Source of the DNA: CAJQQK01 sp049116495
GTDB taxonomy: Bacteria; Pseudomonadota; Alphaproteobacteria; Rhizobiales; Hyphomicrobiaceae
NCBI GenBank assembly: GCA_049116495.1
Contig: JAGDYV010000029.1
Location: forward strand, 1-64,000
DNA: 64,000 nt
Reading direction: 5' to 3'
Shown piece after piece: positions 8,959 through 17,568 of this stretch (position 1 is its first letter; each line of letters opens with the position of its first letter). Made by a program: the position numbers and the translations under genes. A model generated the notes under the pieces. That model had not been told where the DNA came from. It ran no database searches and worked only from the letters and a program-made list of their open reading frames with translations.

Positions 8959-9936
8959 GTGACGGCCTTCCTGATACGCCGCCTGATGCAGAGTGCTGTG
9001 GTCGTCCTCGTCATGTCCCTGGTCGTGTTCCTCGGCGTCAACGTCGTGGGCGACCCGATTGACATGTTGATCAGCCCGGATGCGACGCAAGAAGAAATCG
9101 AAGCCGTCGTCCGATCGTTCGGCCTCGACCGACCTGTCTGGGAACAATACTGGCATTTTCTGACCGGCGCACTCAGCGGCGATCTCGGTAAATCGTTCAT
9201 TCACGGCACCAGCGCGCTACCGCTGATCCTGCAGCGCATGCCAGCGACCATGGAACTGGCACTCGGCGCTATGTTTCTATCAATCCTTTTTGGCGTGCCG
9301 CTCGGACTCTATGCCGGCCTCAAGCCCGAAGCCATTTCCTCTCGAACGATCATGGCAGGCTCGATCGTCGGCTTCTCGCTCCCGACTTTCTGGGTCGGGT
9401 TGGTCCTGATCATGATCTTCGCGGTCATGCTCGGCTGGCTGCCATCCACCGGCCGCGGCCCGACCGCGACATTCCTTGGAATTGAATCAAGCCTCTTCAC
9501 GATCGACGGTCTGCGCCACATCTTTCTGCCGGCGCTCAATTTGGCACTGCTCAATATTTCTCTCGTCATTCGCCTGACCCGGGCCGGCACACGCGAGGTC
9601 ATGCATCAGGATTATATAAAATTCGCACGCGCCAAGGGCCTCTCGAACAGGCGCATAGTTGGATTGCATCTTCTCAAAAACATTATGATCCCGGTGGTGA
9701 CCGTGCTTGGCCTGGAGTTCGGCGGCCTGATTGCGTTTTCCGTCGTGACGGAGACAATTTTCGCATGGCCGGGCATGGGCAAGCTGTTGATCGATTCAAT
9801 CCAACAGCTCGACCGGCCGGTTATCGTCGCCTATTTGATCATAATTGTCCTGTTCTTCGTTCTCATCAATCTCATCGTCGACATCATTTACTCGCTGCTT
9901 GATCCGCGCGTGCGAATTGGAGGACAAGGCCAATGA
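8959..9936 (+). CDS. ABC transporter permease, DppB type
   Basis: Inner-membrane permease (325 aa) of the peptide/nickel class. It opens with the typical FLIRRLMQSAVVVLVMSLVVF membrane helix, carries a periplasmic loop with GLDRPVWEQYWHFL, and has the ATPase-docking loop around TRAGTREVMHQDYIKFARAKGLS. About six membrane segments are visible. It starts with GTG at 8959 after a modest AGAAAG site. It overlaps the next permease by 4 bases (ATGA), showing translational coupling. Confidence 0.92.
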   Translation: MTAFLIRRLMQSAVVVLVMSLVVFLGVNVVGDPIDMLISPDATQEEIEAVVRSFGLDRPVWEQYWHFLTGALSGDLGKSFIHGTSALPLILQRMPATMELALGAMFLSILFGVPLGLYAGLKPEAISSRTIMAGSIVGFSLPTFWVGLVLIMIFAVMLGWLPSTGRGPTATFLGIESSLFTIDGLRHIFLPALNLALLNISLVIRLTRAGTREVMHQDYIKFARAKGLSNRRIVGLHLLKNIMIPVVTVLGLEFGGLIAFSVVTETIFAWPGMGKLLIDSIQQLDRPVIVAYLIIIVLFFVLINLIVDIIYSLLDPRVRIGGQGQ

Positions 9937-10883
9937 CCGCGACAGACGACCACGTGCCGGCAAGCGTCAACCAGACCACGACGACGGCCAAGACGTCGAG
10001 CGGTGAAGGTGACACGCCCTTTCGCCGGTTCATGTCGGACTTTGTCGAGAGCCCCGTCGCGGTATTCGCTCTGGGCCTGCTTGCCATAATCATCCTGTTG
10101 GCAGTTCTCGCTCCATTGATAACGCCACAGAATCCCTATGACCTGGGACAGGTCGACATAATGGATGCGCGGCTGCCACCTGGTGAAGTGAGCATGGAAA
10201 CCGGCATGACCTTCTGGTTGGGCACGGATGGTGCCGGCCGCGATTTGCTGAGCGGAATCCTCTATGGTTTGCGCATCTCGCTGGCGGTCGGCGTTTTGTC
10301 CGGTCTCATCGCCATGGCCATTGGTTCCGCAGTTGGCATGCTGGCGGCTTATGCAGGTGGCCGCGTCGAAGGCTTCATAATGCGCATTGTTGATATGCAG
10401 CTGTCGTTTCCTGCAGTTCTTATCGCGCTGATGTTGGTTGCCGTGCTTGGCAAGGGCATCGACAAGATCATTATCGCGCTGATCATCGTGCAGTGGGCGT
10501 ATTACGCCCGGACCATACGCGGCTCCGCATTGGTCGAGCGACGAAAGGAATACGTCGAGGCCGCCCGTGGTCTGGGCCTCAGCCATGCGCGCATTATGTT
10601 CAAGCACATTCTTCCGAATTGCCTACCGCCGCTTATCGTCGTTGGTACGGTCCAAACCGCGCATGCCATCGCGCTTGAAGCAACGTTGTCTTTTCTCGGC
10701 GTCGGTCTGCCGCAAACGGAGCCATCGCTCGGGCTGCTGATCTCCAACGGCTTTGAATACCTGCTCTCTGGGAAATACTGGATAAGTACCTTCCCCGGTA
10801 TCGCATTGCTGCTGACCATCATGTCCATCAACCTCGTCGGTGATCAATTGCGTGACGTGCTCAACCCGAGGCTGAGACGATAA
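9933..10883 (+). CDS. ABC transporter permease, DppC type
   Basis: Second inner-membrane permease (316 aa). The N-terminal cytoplasmic tail is followed by a first membrane helix (VAVFALGLLAIIILLAVLAPL), the conserved FWLGTDGAGRDLLSGILYG, and the coupling loop YVEAARGLGLSHARIMFKHILPN. It forms the translocation pore with the preceding DppB-type subunit. It overlaps that gene by 4 bases and the following ATPase gene by 1 base. Confidence 0.92.
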   Translation: MTATDDHVPASVNQTTTTAKTSSGEGDTPFRRFMSDFVESPVAVFALGLLAIIILLAVLAPLITPQNPYDLGQVDIMDARLPPGEVSMETGMTFWLGTDGAGRDLLSGILYGLRISLAVGVLSGLIAMAIGSAVGMLAAYAGGRVEGFIMRIVDMQLSFPAVLIALMLVAVLGKGIDKIIIALIIVQWAYYARTIRGSALVERRKEYVEAARGLGLSHARIMFKHILPNCLPPLIVVGTVQTAHAIALEATLSFLGVGLPQTEPSLGLLISNGFEYLLSGKYWISTFPGIALLLTIMSINLVGDQLRDVLNPRLRR

Positions 10884-11908
10884 TGGCAAACGCAACAGTG
10901 TCCTCTGGGACCACCGGCGCAACAGATCCCGCATTGGTGATCGACGGGTTGAAGACGCACTTCTTCACGAAGGCCGGTGTCGTCAAAGCGGTCGATGGCG
11001 TCAGCTTTGATGTGAAGCCCGGCGAGATCCTGGGCCTGGTCGGCGAGTCTGGCAGTGGAAAGACGATCACTGGCTTCTCGATCATGGGCCTGATCGATGC
11101 CCCAGGTCGCGTCGTCGAGGGCGCCATTCATTTTGGCGGGCGCAATCTCGCGGGCATGGACGACGAAGCTCTGCGTTCGATCCGCGGCAACCGCATCGCG
11201 ATGATATTCCAAGACCCGATGATGACACTGAACCCGGTCTTGCGGGTCGATACGCAACTGGTCGAGACGGTTCTGGCGCATCAGGATGTCGACCGAAAAA
11301 CGGCTTTGGCGATGGCCCGCGACGCACTCGACCAGGTTGGGATTCCGTCACCGGAACGCCGCCTCAAAGCGTATCCGCACGAATTATCCGGCGGCATGCG
11401 CCAGCGCGTCGCCATTGCGATCGCGTTCATCAACAAGCCTGACCTGATCATCGCCGATGAACCGACCACCGCGCTCGATGTCACCATTCAGGCTCAGATC
11501 CTGTTCGAAGCCAAGGAGCTCTGCCGCAAGACCGGGACGGCGATGATCTGGATCACGCACGACCTCGCAGTGGTCGCCGCCCTCGCCGACCGCATTGCCG
11601 TGATGTACGCCGGCCGTATCGTCGAGATGGGTAGCACCGATGAAGTCGTCGATCACCCCTTGCACCCGTACGCGGAAGGGCTGATTGGCTCAGTGCCGAT
11701 CCAAAATCGCCGCGGCCAGCGTCTGACGCAGATCCCCGGGATGACACCATCCCTGCTCAACATGCCGGCTGGTTGCGCCTTTCGTGATCGCTGCGGTTAC
11801 GCGACTGAAGCATGCATCAAGGAGCCGGAGGTGACCATGCCGCTGCCCGCTGCGCCAGGGCGACAGGTGCGCTGCTTCCATCCACTGCTTTCGGTGGAGA
11901 CCGCATGA
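10883..11908 (+). CDS. ABC transporter ATPase, DppD/OppD type
   Basis: Cytoplasmic ATPase (341 aa). It has Walker A GESGSGKT, signature LSGGMRQR, Walker B LIIADEPTTALDVT and the switch His in WITHDLAVVA. A C-terminal oligopeptide-transporter extension carries Cys in CAFRDRCGYATEAC and RCFHP, the usual Fe-S/zinc-like cysteine set of this subfamily. It starts at the ATG that overlaps the stop of the upstream permease (TAATG) and pairs with the next ATPase. Confidence 0.92.
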   Translation: MANATVSSGTTGATDPALVIDGLKTHFFTKAGVVKAVDGVSFDVKPGEILGLVGESGSGKTITGFSIMGLIDAPGRVVEGAIHFGGRNLAGMDDEALRSIRGNRIAMIFQDPMMTLNPVLRVDTQLVETVLAHQDVDRKTALAMARDALDQVGIPSPERRLKAYPHELSGGMRQRVAIAIAFINKPDLIIADEPTTALDVTIQAQILFEAKELCRKTGTAMIWITHDLAVVAALADRIAVMYAGRIVEMGSTDEVVDHPLHPYAEGLIGSVPIQNRRGQRLTQIPGMTPSLLNMPAGCAFRDRCGYATEACIKEPEVTMPLPAAPGRQVRCFHPLLSVETA

Positions 11909-12939
11909 TGACAGTTGAACAGCCCTCCAAGTCGCTCACCAATGAAGGACCAATCATTGAAGCGCGCGGAATTACCAAGAATTTCGTCAAGAAACTCGAC
12001 CTCGCGGGCCGCATCGCGTCTCGGCTCGGTTCGGACCTACGCGATGAGACCGTGCATGCTGTCGACAACGTCGATTTAACCGTTGCCCAGGGCGAGGTCG
12101 TCGGTCTTGTCGGGGAATCTGGCTGCGGAAAATCCACGATTGGCCGCGTGATCGCCGGACTGCTGGATCCTACTGAAGGAGACATCCTTTTCAAGGGAAC
12201 CCGCCGCGACGACCTGCGCGGCGATGAGGCCGCGCACGAACGCCTTGCCGTGCAGATGATTTTTCAAGATCCTTACGCCTCCCTCAATCCACGCATGCGT
12301 GTAGAAAACATCGTCGGCGAAGCACCACTCGTACATGGCCTGATCAGCAGGGCCGAGCAGCCTGACTATGTCGCGGAAATGCTGCGTGACGTTGGCCTCG
12401 ATCCCGACTTCAGGCGGCGCTATCCGCACCAGTTTTCCGGCGGCCAACGCAGCCGCATCGGTATTGCGCGCGCGCTCGCGGTGAAGCCTGAGTTTCTGGT
12501 CTGCGATGAGGCCGTCGCCGCCCTTGATGTGTCGATCCAGGCTCAGGTGATCAACCTGTTCATGGACCTGCGCGAACAGTTCGATCTGACGTATCTTTTC
12601 ATCAGCCACGACTTGAGCGTCGTGCAGCACATCTCCGACCGGATCGTGATCATGTATCTCGGCCGTATTGTCGAGAGTGGCCCGACGGAGGAGTTCTTTG
12701 CGAGCCCCAACCACCCCTACGCCCGCGCGCTACTCGAAGAAATCCCGCGCCTCGACCAGCGCAAGCGAACGTTCCATCCGATCAAAGGCGAGATACCGTC
12801 GCCGATCGATCCGCCCAGCGGCTGTCACTTCCACCCGCGCTGCCCGCATGCCATGGAGCGCTGCCGCGCCGAGGCGCCTGCACTGCGCGAAATCGCCCCC
12901 GGGCGATTGTCAGCCTGTCATTTGAACGATCAATCCTGA
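11905..12939 (+). CDS. ABC transporter ATPase, DppF/OppF type
   Basis: Second ATPase of the importer (344 aa). It has Walker A GESGCGKST, signature FSGGQRSRIGIARAL and Walker B FLVCDEAVAALDVS. The D-loop region reads DEAVAALDVS instead of the more common DEPTSALDVS, a known variation. A C-terminal cysteine-containing extension follows (CHFHPRCPHAMERC). The start ATG at 11905 overlaps the previous gene by 4 bases; a second ATG is immediately adjacent. The next gene, on the opposite strand, converges. Confidence 0.92.
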   Translation: MMTVEQPSKSLTNEGPIIEARGITKNFVKKLDLAGRIASRLGSDLRDETVHAVDNVDLTVAQGEVVGLVGESGCGKSTIGRVIAGLLDPTEGDILFKGTRRDDLRGDEAAHERLAVQMIFQDPYASLNPRMRVENIVGEAPLVHGLISRAEQPDYVAEMLRDVGLDPDFRRRYPHQFSGGQRSRIGIARALAVKPEFLVCDEAVAALDVSIQAQVINLFMDLREQFDLTYLFISHDLSVVQHISDRIVIMYLGRIVESGPTEEFFASPNHPYARALLEEIPRLDQRKRTFHPIKGEIPSPIDPPSGCHFHPRCPHAMERCRAEAPALREIAPGRLSACHLNDQS

Positions 12940-12988
12940 CGGCGCTTCGTCGGCCTTGCCGTATCGCGTCGTTGCACCGGCGGCCCGC

Positions 12989-14563
12989 TCACTCCGTTCG
13001 AAGTGTGCCTTCGGAAGCGGCTTCCACCTGCGAATCCGCGATCGTCACGGCTGGGCTCGCCACGCGCCCTTTCCGATCCGGCACCATTGAGTATTCTTCA
13101 TCGTCCTGTGGCGCACCCCAAAATTCTGCAAGCGATGGCCCACCTTTCGTCAACCGGGTCCGCACAAAATCGAAGATCTCATGGAACCAGACCCGCCTTC
13201 CCATCTTCGCGTACCAGCGCATCGATTGGCGGAGCACCGGATCGGGATGAAAGAATGTTCGATAGAGCGCCTTGGGTCTTGCCTGCACGATCACTTCGGT
13301 TGCCTTGACCCAGAGAAGTATCCGCCACGGCGCCAGGTAAGTGTTGGCAAGCACCTGATGCTTGTAGTCCCAGCGTCGCCGGTCCTTCTGGATAACCATG
13401 CGAGACTGCGTCTCGGCGAAAAACGGCGTCCAACGATGCGGCGTGATGTAGAGCATGATGATTTGGTCCGGATCATAGGCTATCAGTTGGCGCAGACCGC
13501 GCAGATAGTCGCCGTCTCGTTCGTGTTCAAAGCCGACGACCCAACTCGCAAGTGACAGGATACCGTTCGCGCGGAGCAGTCGGATCGCCTGATAGTCAGT
13601 CGCCGTGGTCGAGCCCTTCTTGATTCTTTGCAGTGTCGCTTCATCAGTACTTTCGGTGCCTAGTAGAAAGCGGATGCATCCTGCTTTCCGGTAAAGGTGC
13701 AGAATGTCGGCGTCGCGGACAATGTCACCGGCGCGAGTCGTGCCGATGATCAGAAGGTTCGTATCCTCTGCGATCAACGCCTCGAGGAACTGCCGCCAGG
13801 CGCGCCGCGATGACGTCGGGTTTTCGTCCGCCAAGTTGACCAGTTCGACGCCCTCCTCACGATGCAGGCGCGCCAGTTCCTTGGCGAACTTAACCGGGTC
13901 ACGATAACGCCAACGCGACCAAAACCCGCGCTGGCCGCAATAGGTGCACAGGTGCGGGCACCCGCGAGAAAACTGCGCGATAACCGCTTTCTTGCCGCCC
14001 CAGTAACTGTAGTCGTTATGATCAATCAATTCCCAGCCAACCCGGTAGGCATCTAAATCCTTGATCATCGCAGCCGGACGCGTTGCGACGGGTCTGCCGT
14101 TTTTCGTAAATGCAATGCCACTCACCGCGTCGAGCGGCTGGCACGCTTCGAGTGCCGCGATCAATTGGCGTGTTGTCTCTTCGCCCTCGCCTCTCACGAT
14201 TGCCGTCACGTAAGGTTCTTCAGCAAGCACGTCACGCCAATGATAGGTCGGATAGACACCGCCGTAGACGATTGCGATGTCGGGACTAGCCACGGCGATT
14301 TCGGACGCCACCTTGGCGATCGTCGGGTGCGCCGACGTCGATCCGGTGTGGCCGAACATGACGACATCAGGAAGGTGCCTGACGATTGCCGCGACGAGCG
14401 CATCGGGCGTTTCGGGCTTGATATCGCCATCGATCAAGCACACGTCATGACCGTCATCGATAAGCGGTCCGGCGACACACAACAGACCGTACGGCGGAAG
14501 GTGATCGTCGGGAATGCGACTGCCGATGGCCGTATGCGGGACATTGATGAGGAGGATACGCAT
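12989..14563 (-). CDS. B12-binding-domain radical SAM protein, BchE-like
   Basis: 524-residue radical SAM enzyme. Residues 1-150 form a cobalamin-binding-like Rossmann domain; the classical DxHxxG loop is not evident (the segment reads MFGHTGSTS). The radical SAM core begins at Cys202-Cys206-Cys209 (CPHLCTYC), followed by GQRGFWSRWRYRDP, a string typical of the anaerobic Mg-protoporphyrin monomethyl ester cyclase BchE and its relatives. No other photosynthesis gene is in the window, so a bacteriochlorophyll role is not supported; many relatives modify lipids or other cofactors. The start has GGAG at good spacing. It lies 103 bases downstream of the cis-prenyltransferase gene in the same direction, probably one operon, suggesting a prenyl-lipid substrate (inference). 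Confidence 0.82.
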   Translation of the reverse strand: MRILLINVPHTAIGSRIPDDHLPPYGLLCVAGPLIDDGHDVCLIDGDIKPETPDALVAAIVRHLPDVVMFGHTGSTSAHPTIAKVASEIAVASPDIAIVYGGVYPTYHWRDVLAEEPYVTAIVRGEGEETTRQLIAALEACQPLDAVSGIAFTKNGRPVATRPAAMIKDLDAYRVGWELIDHNDYSYWGGKKAVIAQFSRGCPHLCTYCGQRGFWSRWRYRDPVKFAKELARLHREEGVELVNLADENPTSSRRAWRQFLEALIAEDTNLLIIGTTRAGDIVRDADILHLYRKAGCIRFLLGTESTDEATLQRIKKGSTTATDYQAIRLLRANGILSLASWVVGFEHERDGDYLRGLRQLIAYDPDQIIMLYITPHRWTPFFAETQSRMVIQKDRRRWDYKHQVLANTYLAPWRILLWVKATEVIVQARPKALYRTFFHPDPVLRQSMRWYAKMGRRVWFHEIFDFVRTRLTKGGPSLAEFWGAPQDDEEYSMVPDRKGRVASPAVTIADSQVEAASEGTLRTE

Positions 14564-14666
14564 GTTACTTCTCCGTAGCGGACAACAAAAGTTTCCGCTT
14601 GCGCCTCGATCTCACGAGGTCAGGAACGAAACCGACACACGGTTCGTGGTGGTGTGATGGATTGAT

Positions 14667-15392
14667 TCAGCTCGCGACTTGCGGCGTGGCGACGCCAACG
14701 CTGTCATCGAGCGCACCGAAGCGGCGGTTGCGACGCCTGAACTCGCACAACGCTTGTTCAAGATCGTCCGCGCCGAAGTCAGGCCAGAATTTTTCGAGGA
14801 AAATCAACTCGGCGTAGGCACCTTCCCACAGCAGGAAGTCGGACAGACGCTGCTCCCCGCCGGTGCGTATGATGACATCGACATTCACCGGTCCGCCGTC
14901 GCCGGCGAGTGCCTTGCCGAATGCATCGATGCTCGAGCCACATCGCGTAAATCTATCGGCGACGGCCAGAATAGATTCTCGCCCTGAATAGTCGAGCGCG
15001 ATGCGAACGTGCAGGCCGTCGCACGCAGAGGTGACGTTTTCCGCATGCTTGATGAGGCTGACGATGTCGTCCTGCAGCCGGTCGCGCCTGCCAATGAACG
15101 TCAAGCGCACATTGTGCGCCGTCAAAGATGCCAATTCGCGCGACAGAAAATTTCGGATGAGCGTCATGAGTGCGGCAACCTCTCCCTTAGGCCGCATCCA
15201 GTTCGCAGACGAAAAGGCGTAAATCGTCAATGACCGCAGCGCCAATCGACAACCTGCCTCGATGGTCGAGCGCAGGGCCGATACGCCGGCGTAATGACCT
15301 GACGACCTGGACAGTCCCCTGCGTTCGGCCCAGCGACCATTGCCATCCATGATGATGCCAACATCAATTCTGCTATTCAGATTACTTTGCAT
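14667..15392 (-). CDS. uppS: Cis-prenyltransferase of the UppS family (accessory copy)
   Basis: Isoprenyl diphosphate synthase (241 aa) that would condense isopentenyl diphosphate onto an allylic primer in cis. The catalytic-Asp motif is GIIMDGNGRWAERRG. Other family blocks are SSANWMRPKGEV and RTGGEQRLSDFLLWEGAYAEL (the usual RTSGE has Gly here). The housekeeping uppS normally lies with frr, cdsA and dxr; none is here, so this looks like a specialised second copy. The ATG at 15392 has AAGGA 9-10 bases upstream; a GTG at 15422 is an alternative. A 17-bp palindrome overlaps the start codon, so expression is probably repressed or switched there. The downstream partner is the BchE-like radical SAM gene. 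Confidence 0.85.
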   Translation of the reverse strand: MQSNLNSRIDVGIIMDGNGRWAERRGLSRSSGHYAGVSALRSTIEAGCRLALRSLTIYAFSSANWMRPKGEVAALMTLIRNFLSRELASLTAHNVRLTFIGRRDRLQDDIVSLIKHAENVTSACDGLHVRIALDYSGRESILAVADRFTRCGSSIDAFGKALAGDGGPVNVDVIIRTGGEQRLSDFLLWEGAYAELIFLEKFWPDFGADDLEQALCEFRRRNRRFGALDDSVGVATPQVAS

Positions 15393-15400
15393 TACAAAGT
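15384..15400. promoter_or_regulatory. Palindromic operator overlapping the uppS start
   Basis: ACTTTGCATTACAAAGT: 6-bp arms ACTTTG/CAAAGT around a 5-base centre. It covers the ATG of the cis-prenyltransferase. An almost identical palindrome lies upstream of the regulator/membrane-protein operon (16500-16516), and the regulator gene lies between the two. It is very likely the binding site of that winged-helix protein. Confidence 0.72.
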
Positions 15401-15489
15401 TTCCTTTCGAAAAAATGCACACTTTCCGTGCGCCGATCTACACGCTCAAGGTGTTTGCGGAAATGATCATCCAGGTTTTACTCGACGCT

Positions 15490-15861
15490 CTATGCTGGCT
15501 TCAATTTCGAGCCCGATCGAAGCGCTTTTTGGGATTTGTAAGCATCCCTGACAACCCTCTCCAATTCGTCAATGTATGCCGTAAACCGTTCGCGCCCGAC
15601 CTTGGTCAGCGCGCATGTTGTCAGCGGCCGCTTGCCCTCATAGCCTTTGATGACGCGCACGAAACCAGCCTCTTCCAGGACCTGTATGTGCCGGCTGAGG
15701 TTGCCGTCGGTCAGTCCGCAAAGCCGCTTCAGGTCGCCAAACGCCAAACCATCGGGATGGCTGATCAGCGATGTCATGATCCCAAGCCGCGCTTTTTCAT
15801 GCAGCACCCTGTCCAGTCCGGAATAGGCAAACGGCGCTTCAGGCGTGTCACGCTTCGGCAT
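15490..15861 (-). CDS. Winged-helix transcriptional regulator (MarR/PF13601-like)
   Basis: 123-residue DNA-binding protein. A winged helix-turn-helix spans about residues 20-95: LDRVLHEKARLGIMTSLI, then the recognition region LCGLTDGNLSRHIQVLEEAGF and the wing VIKGYEGKRPLTTCALT. Its N-terminal helix and length resemble short regulators that sit next to a membrane protein gene. Here the upstream membrane-protein gene overlaps it by 14 bases. Two matching palindromes, one at this operon's promoter and one at the uppS start, suggest autoregulation and control of the uppS-radical SAM unit. Confidence 0.82.
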   Translation of the reverse strand: MPKRDTPEAPFAYSGLDRVLHEKARLGIMTSLISHPDGLAFGDLKRLCGLTDGNLSRHIQVLEEAGFVRVIKGYEGKRPLTTCALTKVGRERFTAYIDELERVVRDAYKSQKALRSGSKLKPA

Positions 15862-16483
15862 CGCTGTCCTCCGCAGTCGAAAGCTTCAAGACAAGGGCCA
15901 TCGAAAACTGTCCGATTGCAAAAGGAAACCCCATGAGCCAGGTGCTGAGCACATCGCCCGGTTGCGCAAAATATTTGGCAGCGATGATCAACACGCATAT
16001 GCCGGACACTAGATACCATCCAGCGACCAACTTGATCGACCGCGGCAGATTGCGCGCGGCGGAGAACAGACCGAGTGCGACGAGCACTTGCCAAATACCA
16101 GGCAGCAGCCAGGAGGCGTTTGGGGCAAACTGAAGGATGACAACTCCAATGGCCGCGCCAGACAAGCCCGCTGGTATGAAATTCTCGATTGCACTGATGA
16201 GCATGGCGTCGGCCAGGCCGCCATGCTCGCGATAGGTGCGGGAGATCATTTCGCTGCCGATCATGCCGGCGCAGACCAATGCCGTCGCCGTCCACCACAG
16301 CAGATAAGTCTCATTGTCGCCAGCAAAGGCCTGCGGCCAGGTCGACTGCAGAAATGCCATACCAATGGCCAGGCCGCCGGTCAGCGCTATGACGAGCGGT
16401 CCGAACCCGCGAAACAATGTGTCTGCCGCGAGACGACTGCGAATATCGACGATGTCTGCCAGGGCCTTGTCTAGCTCACTCAT
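15848..16483 (-). CDS. Multi-pass membrane protein, partner of the winged-helix regulator
   Basis: 211-residue integral membrane protein with about six hydrophobic segments (for example FGPLVIALTGGLAIGMAFL, LLWWTATALVCAGMIG, VLVALGLFSAARNLP, GICVLIIAAKYF). I cannot assign a named family. It starts at the ATG at 16483, 17 bases downstream of a palindromic operator; the much longer open frame upstream runs through that operator and is not used. Its 3' end overlaps the regulator gene by 14 bases, implying coupled translation. A sensor or antagonist role for the regulator is an inference from this pairing. Confidence 0.75.
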   Translation of the reverse strand: MSELDKALADIVDIRSRLAADTLFRGFGPLVIALTGGLAIGMAFLQSTWPQAFAGDNETYLLWWTATALVCAGMIGSEMISRTYREHGGLADAMLISAIENFIPAGLSGAAIGVVILQFAPNASWLLPGIWQVLVALGLFSAARNLPRSIKLVAGWYLVSGICVLIIAAKYFAQPGDVLSTWLMGFPFAIGQFSMALVLKLSTAEDSDAEA

Positions 16484-16499
16484 CTTTGCCTCGCACCTT

Positions 16500-16516
16500 A
16501 CTTTGTATTGCAAAGT
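16500..16516. promoter_or_regulatory. Palindromic operator upstream of the membrane-protein/regulator operon
   Basis: ACTTTGTATTGCAAAGT on the plus strand; read on the minus strand it is ACTTTGCAATACAAAGT, differing from the site at the uppS start at a single central base. It lies 17 bases before the ATG of the membrane-protein gene, in an AT-rich promoter-like stretch. Probable autoregulatory site of the winged-helix protein. Confidence 0.72.
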
Positions 16517-16660
16517 ATTATGTAAATTGAATGTGCGCAAGCATAGATGCAAGGTTGTCGTTAAAAAGGTTGCCGGCGGGCGGCGCCATGCAAGCAGCTG
16601 CGTGCTTCGCACGCGGGGCACGGTCGCTGTTGCGGCCTCGAAAGTGAATGCGACTGGATA

Positions 16661-16680
16661 CGACATGCATCAGCATGTCG
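16661..16680 (-). terminator. Hairpin just after the ClpP-like gene
   Basis: Perfect 8-bp inverted repeat CGACATGC/GCATGTCG with a 4-base loop, 3 bases beyond the stop of the gene at 16684. No T run follows on the minus strand, so it is at best a weak terminator or a 3'-end stabiliser. Confidence 0.35.
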
Positions 16681-16683
16681 GAA

Positions 16684-17568
16684 TCACTTCTTGCTGACGA
16701 AGCGATACGTCACAAGCTCTTTGCGTGTGAAAATATAAAGTTGATCGCTCGGTGTCTTCATGGCGTGAATCCAGGCAGCTGGATCGATACCCATTTTGCC
16801 GAGATGCTCCTGCACCTGACCGCTGATGGCCTGCGCATGCGCCATGCCATCATTGATGCCGCCTGGCGTCGCCGCCGCTGCATAGATTTGGTGCACGCCG
16901 ATCCACGCCCGTCTACCGGCCGTGCGACGCTTGCCACCCGAAAAAACGATCGGACACGATGAAGCGCAATAAGCATCAGTCGGCACGACCGTGTCGATAT
17001 TGTTGCGTCTCAGCACGCGAGACATTTCAAGAGCATCACGCACCGATCCACCAGGCGAATGCAGATAGAGCCTTTTCAACTCGCCAGACTGAGCTTCGAG
17101 GAAGTTGGCAAATTGCTTGTCCGTGCCCTTTCCAATGCGACCCACCGCACTGGCAGCACCATTCGGCCCCCGCACAAATGTCATCGGTTGCCCGACCGCT
17201 TTGTGTGGCACGGGTTTTGAATATCCCGGCAGCCTTGCTTCCTTGCCGGATCGATGTATCGGCGTCGCACGCGGCAGGTAAGGACGCACCTGGTCCTGCC
17301 GTCGAGGCGGCTGCATCACCACCGGTTCAGTTTGCTTGACTTGTCCAGGGAGAGGCGCGCTGGCCTCCTCATAAATCTGTCGGAAGTCGAGCGCGATGAA
17401 GACGACCGCCGCCGTTGCCAAGCCGCGAAACACCAGGCGCAGCAGATTGTCTTCGCTGATCCATCGCAGGAAGATCGACTTGGGTCGAGCCGCGTGGTCC
17501 TGAGCGGTCGTGGCGTGTTCATTGGCTGGCGGTTCGATCACGGCCCTAGTCCCTCGTTTGCTCGCCAT
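16684..17568 (-). CDS. Membrane-anchored ClpP/crotonase-fold protein (COG3904-like)
   Basis: 294-residue protein. A cytoplasmic N-terminus is followed by one membrane segment around residues 45-62 (LVFRGLATAAVVFIALDF) and a Pro-rich linker. The C-terminal domain has a ClpP-like fold: LYLHSPGGSVRDALEMSRVLR, then AYCASSCPIVFSGGKRR, where a Ser could be the nucleophile, then VHQIYAAA. Proteins of this type are annotated as periplasmic ClpP-like proteins; their protease activity is mostly unproven. The 5' end overlaps the upstream four-TM protein gene by 23 bases, so the two are coupled and probably work together in the envelope. Confidence 0.75.
   Translation of the reverse strand: MASKRGTRAVIEPPANEHATTAQDHAARPKSIFLRWISEDNLLRLVFRGLATAAVVFIALDFRQIYEEASAPLPGQVKQTEPVVMQPPRRQDQVRPYLPRATPIHRSGKEARLPGYSKPVPHKAVGQPMTFVRGPNGAASAVGRIGKGTDKQFANFLEAQSGELKRLYLHSPGGSVRDALEMSRVLRRNNIDTVVPTDAYCASSCPIVFSGGKRRTAGRRAWIGVHQIYAAAATPGGINDGMAHAQAISGQVQEHLGKMGIDPAAWIHAMKTPSDQLYIFTRKELVTYRFVSKK

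Noticed and set aside
12989..14563. Bacteriochlorophyll pathway gene bchE proper
   Set aside because: Strong motif similarity, but no photosynthesis genes in the window and the partner is a prenyltransferase.
16484..16666. 61-residue N-terminal extension of the membrane protein
   Set aside because: It would run through the palindromic operator and AT-rich promoter; the ATG at 16483 fits better.
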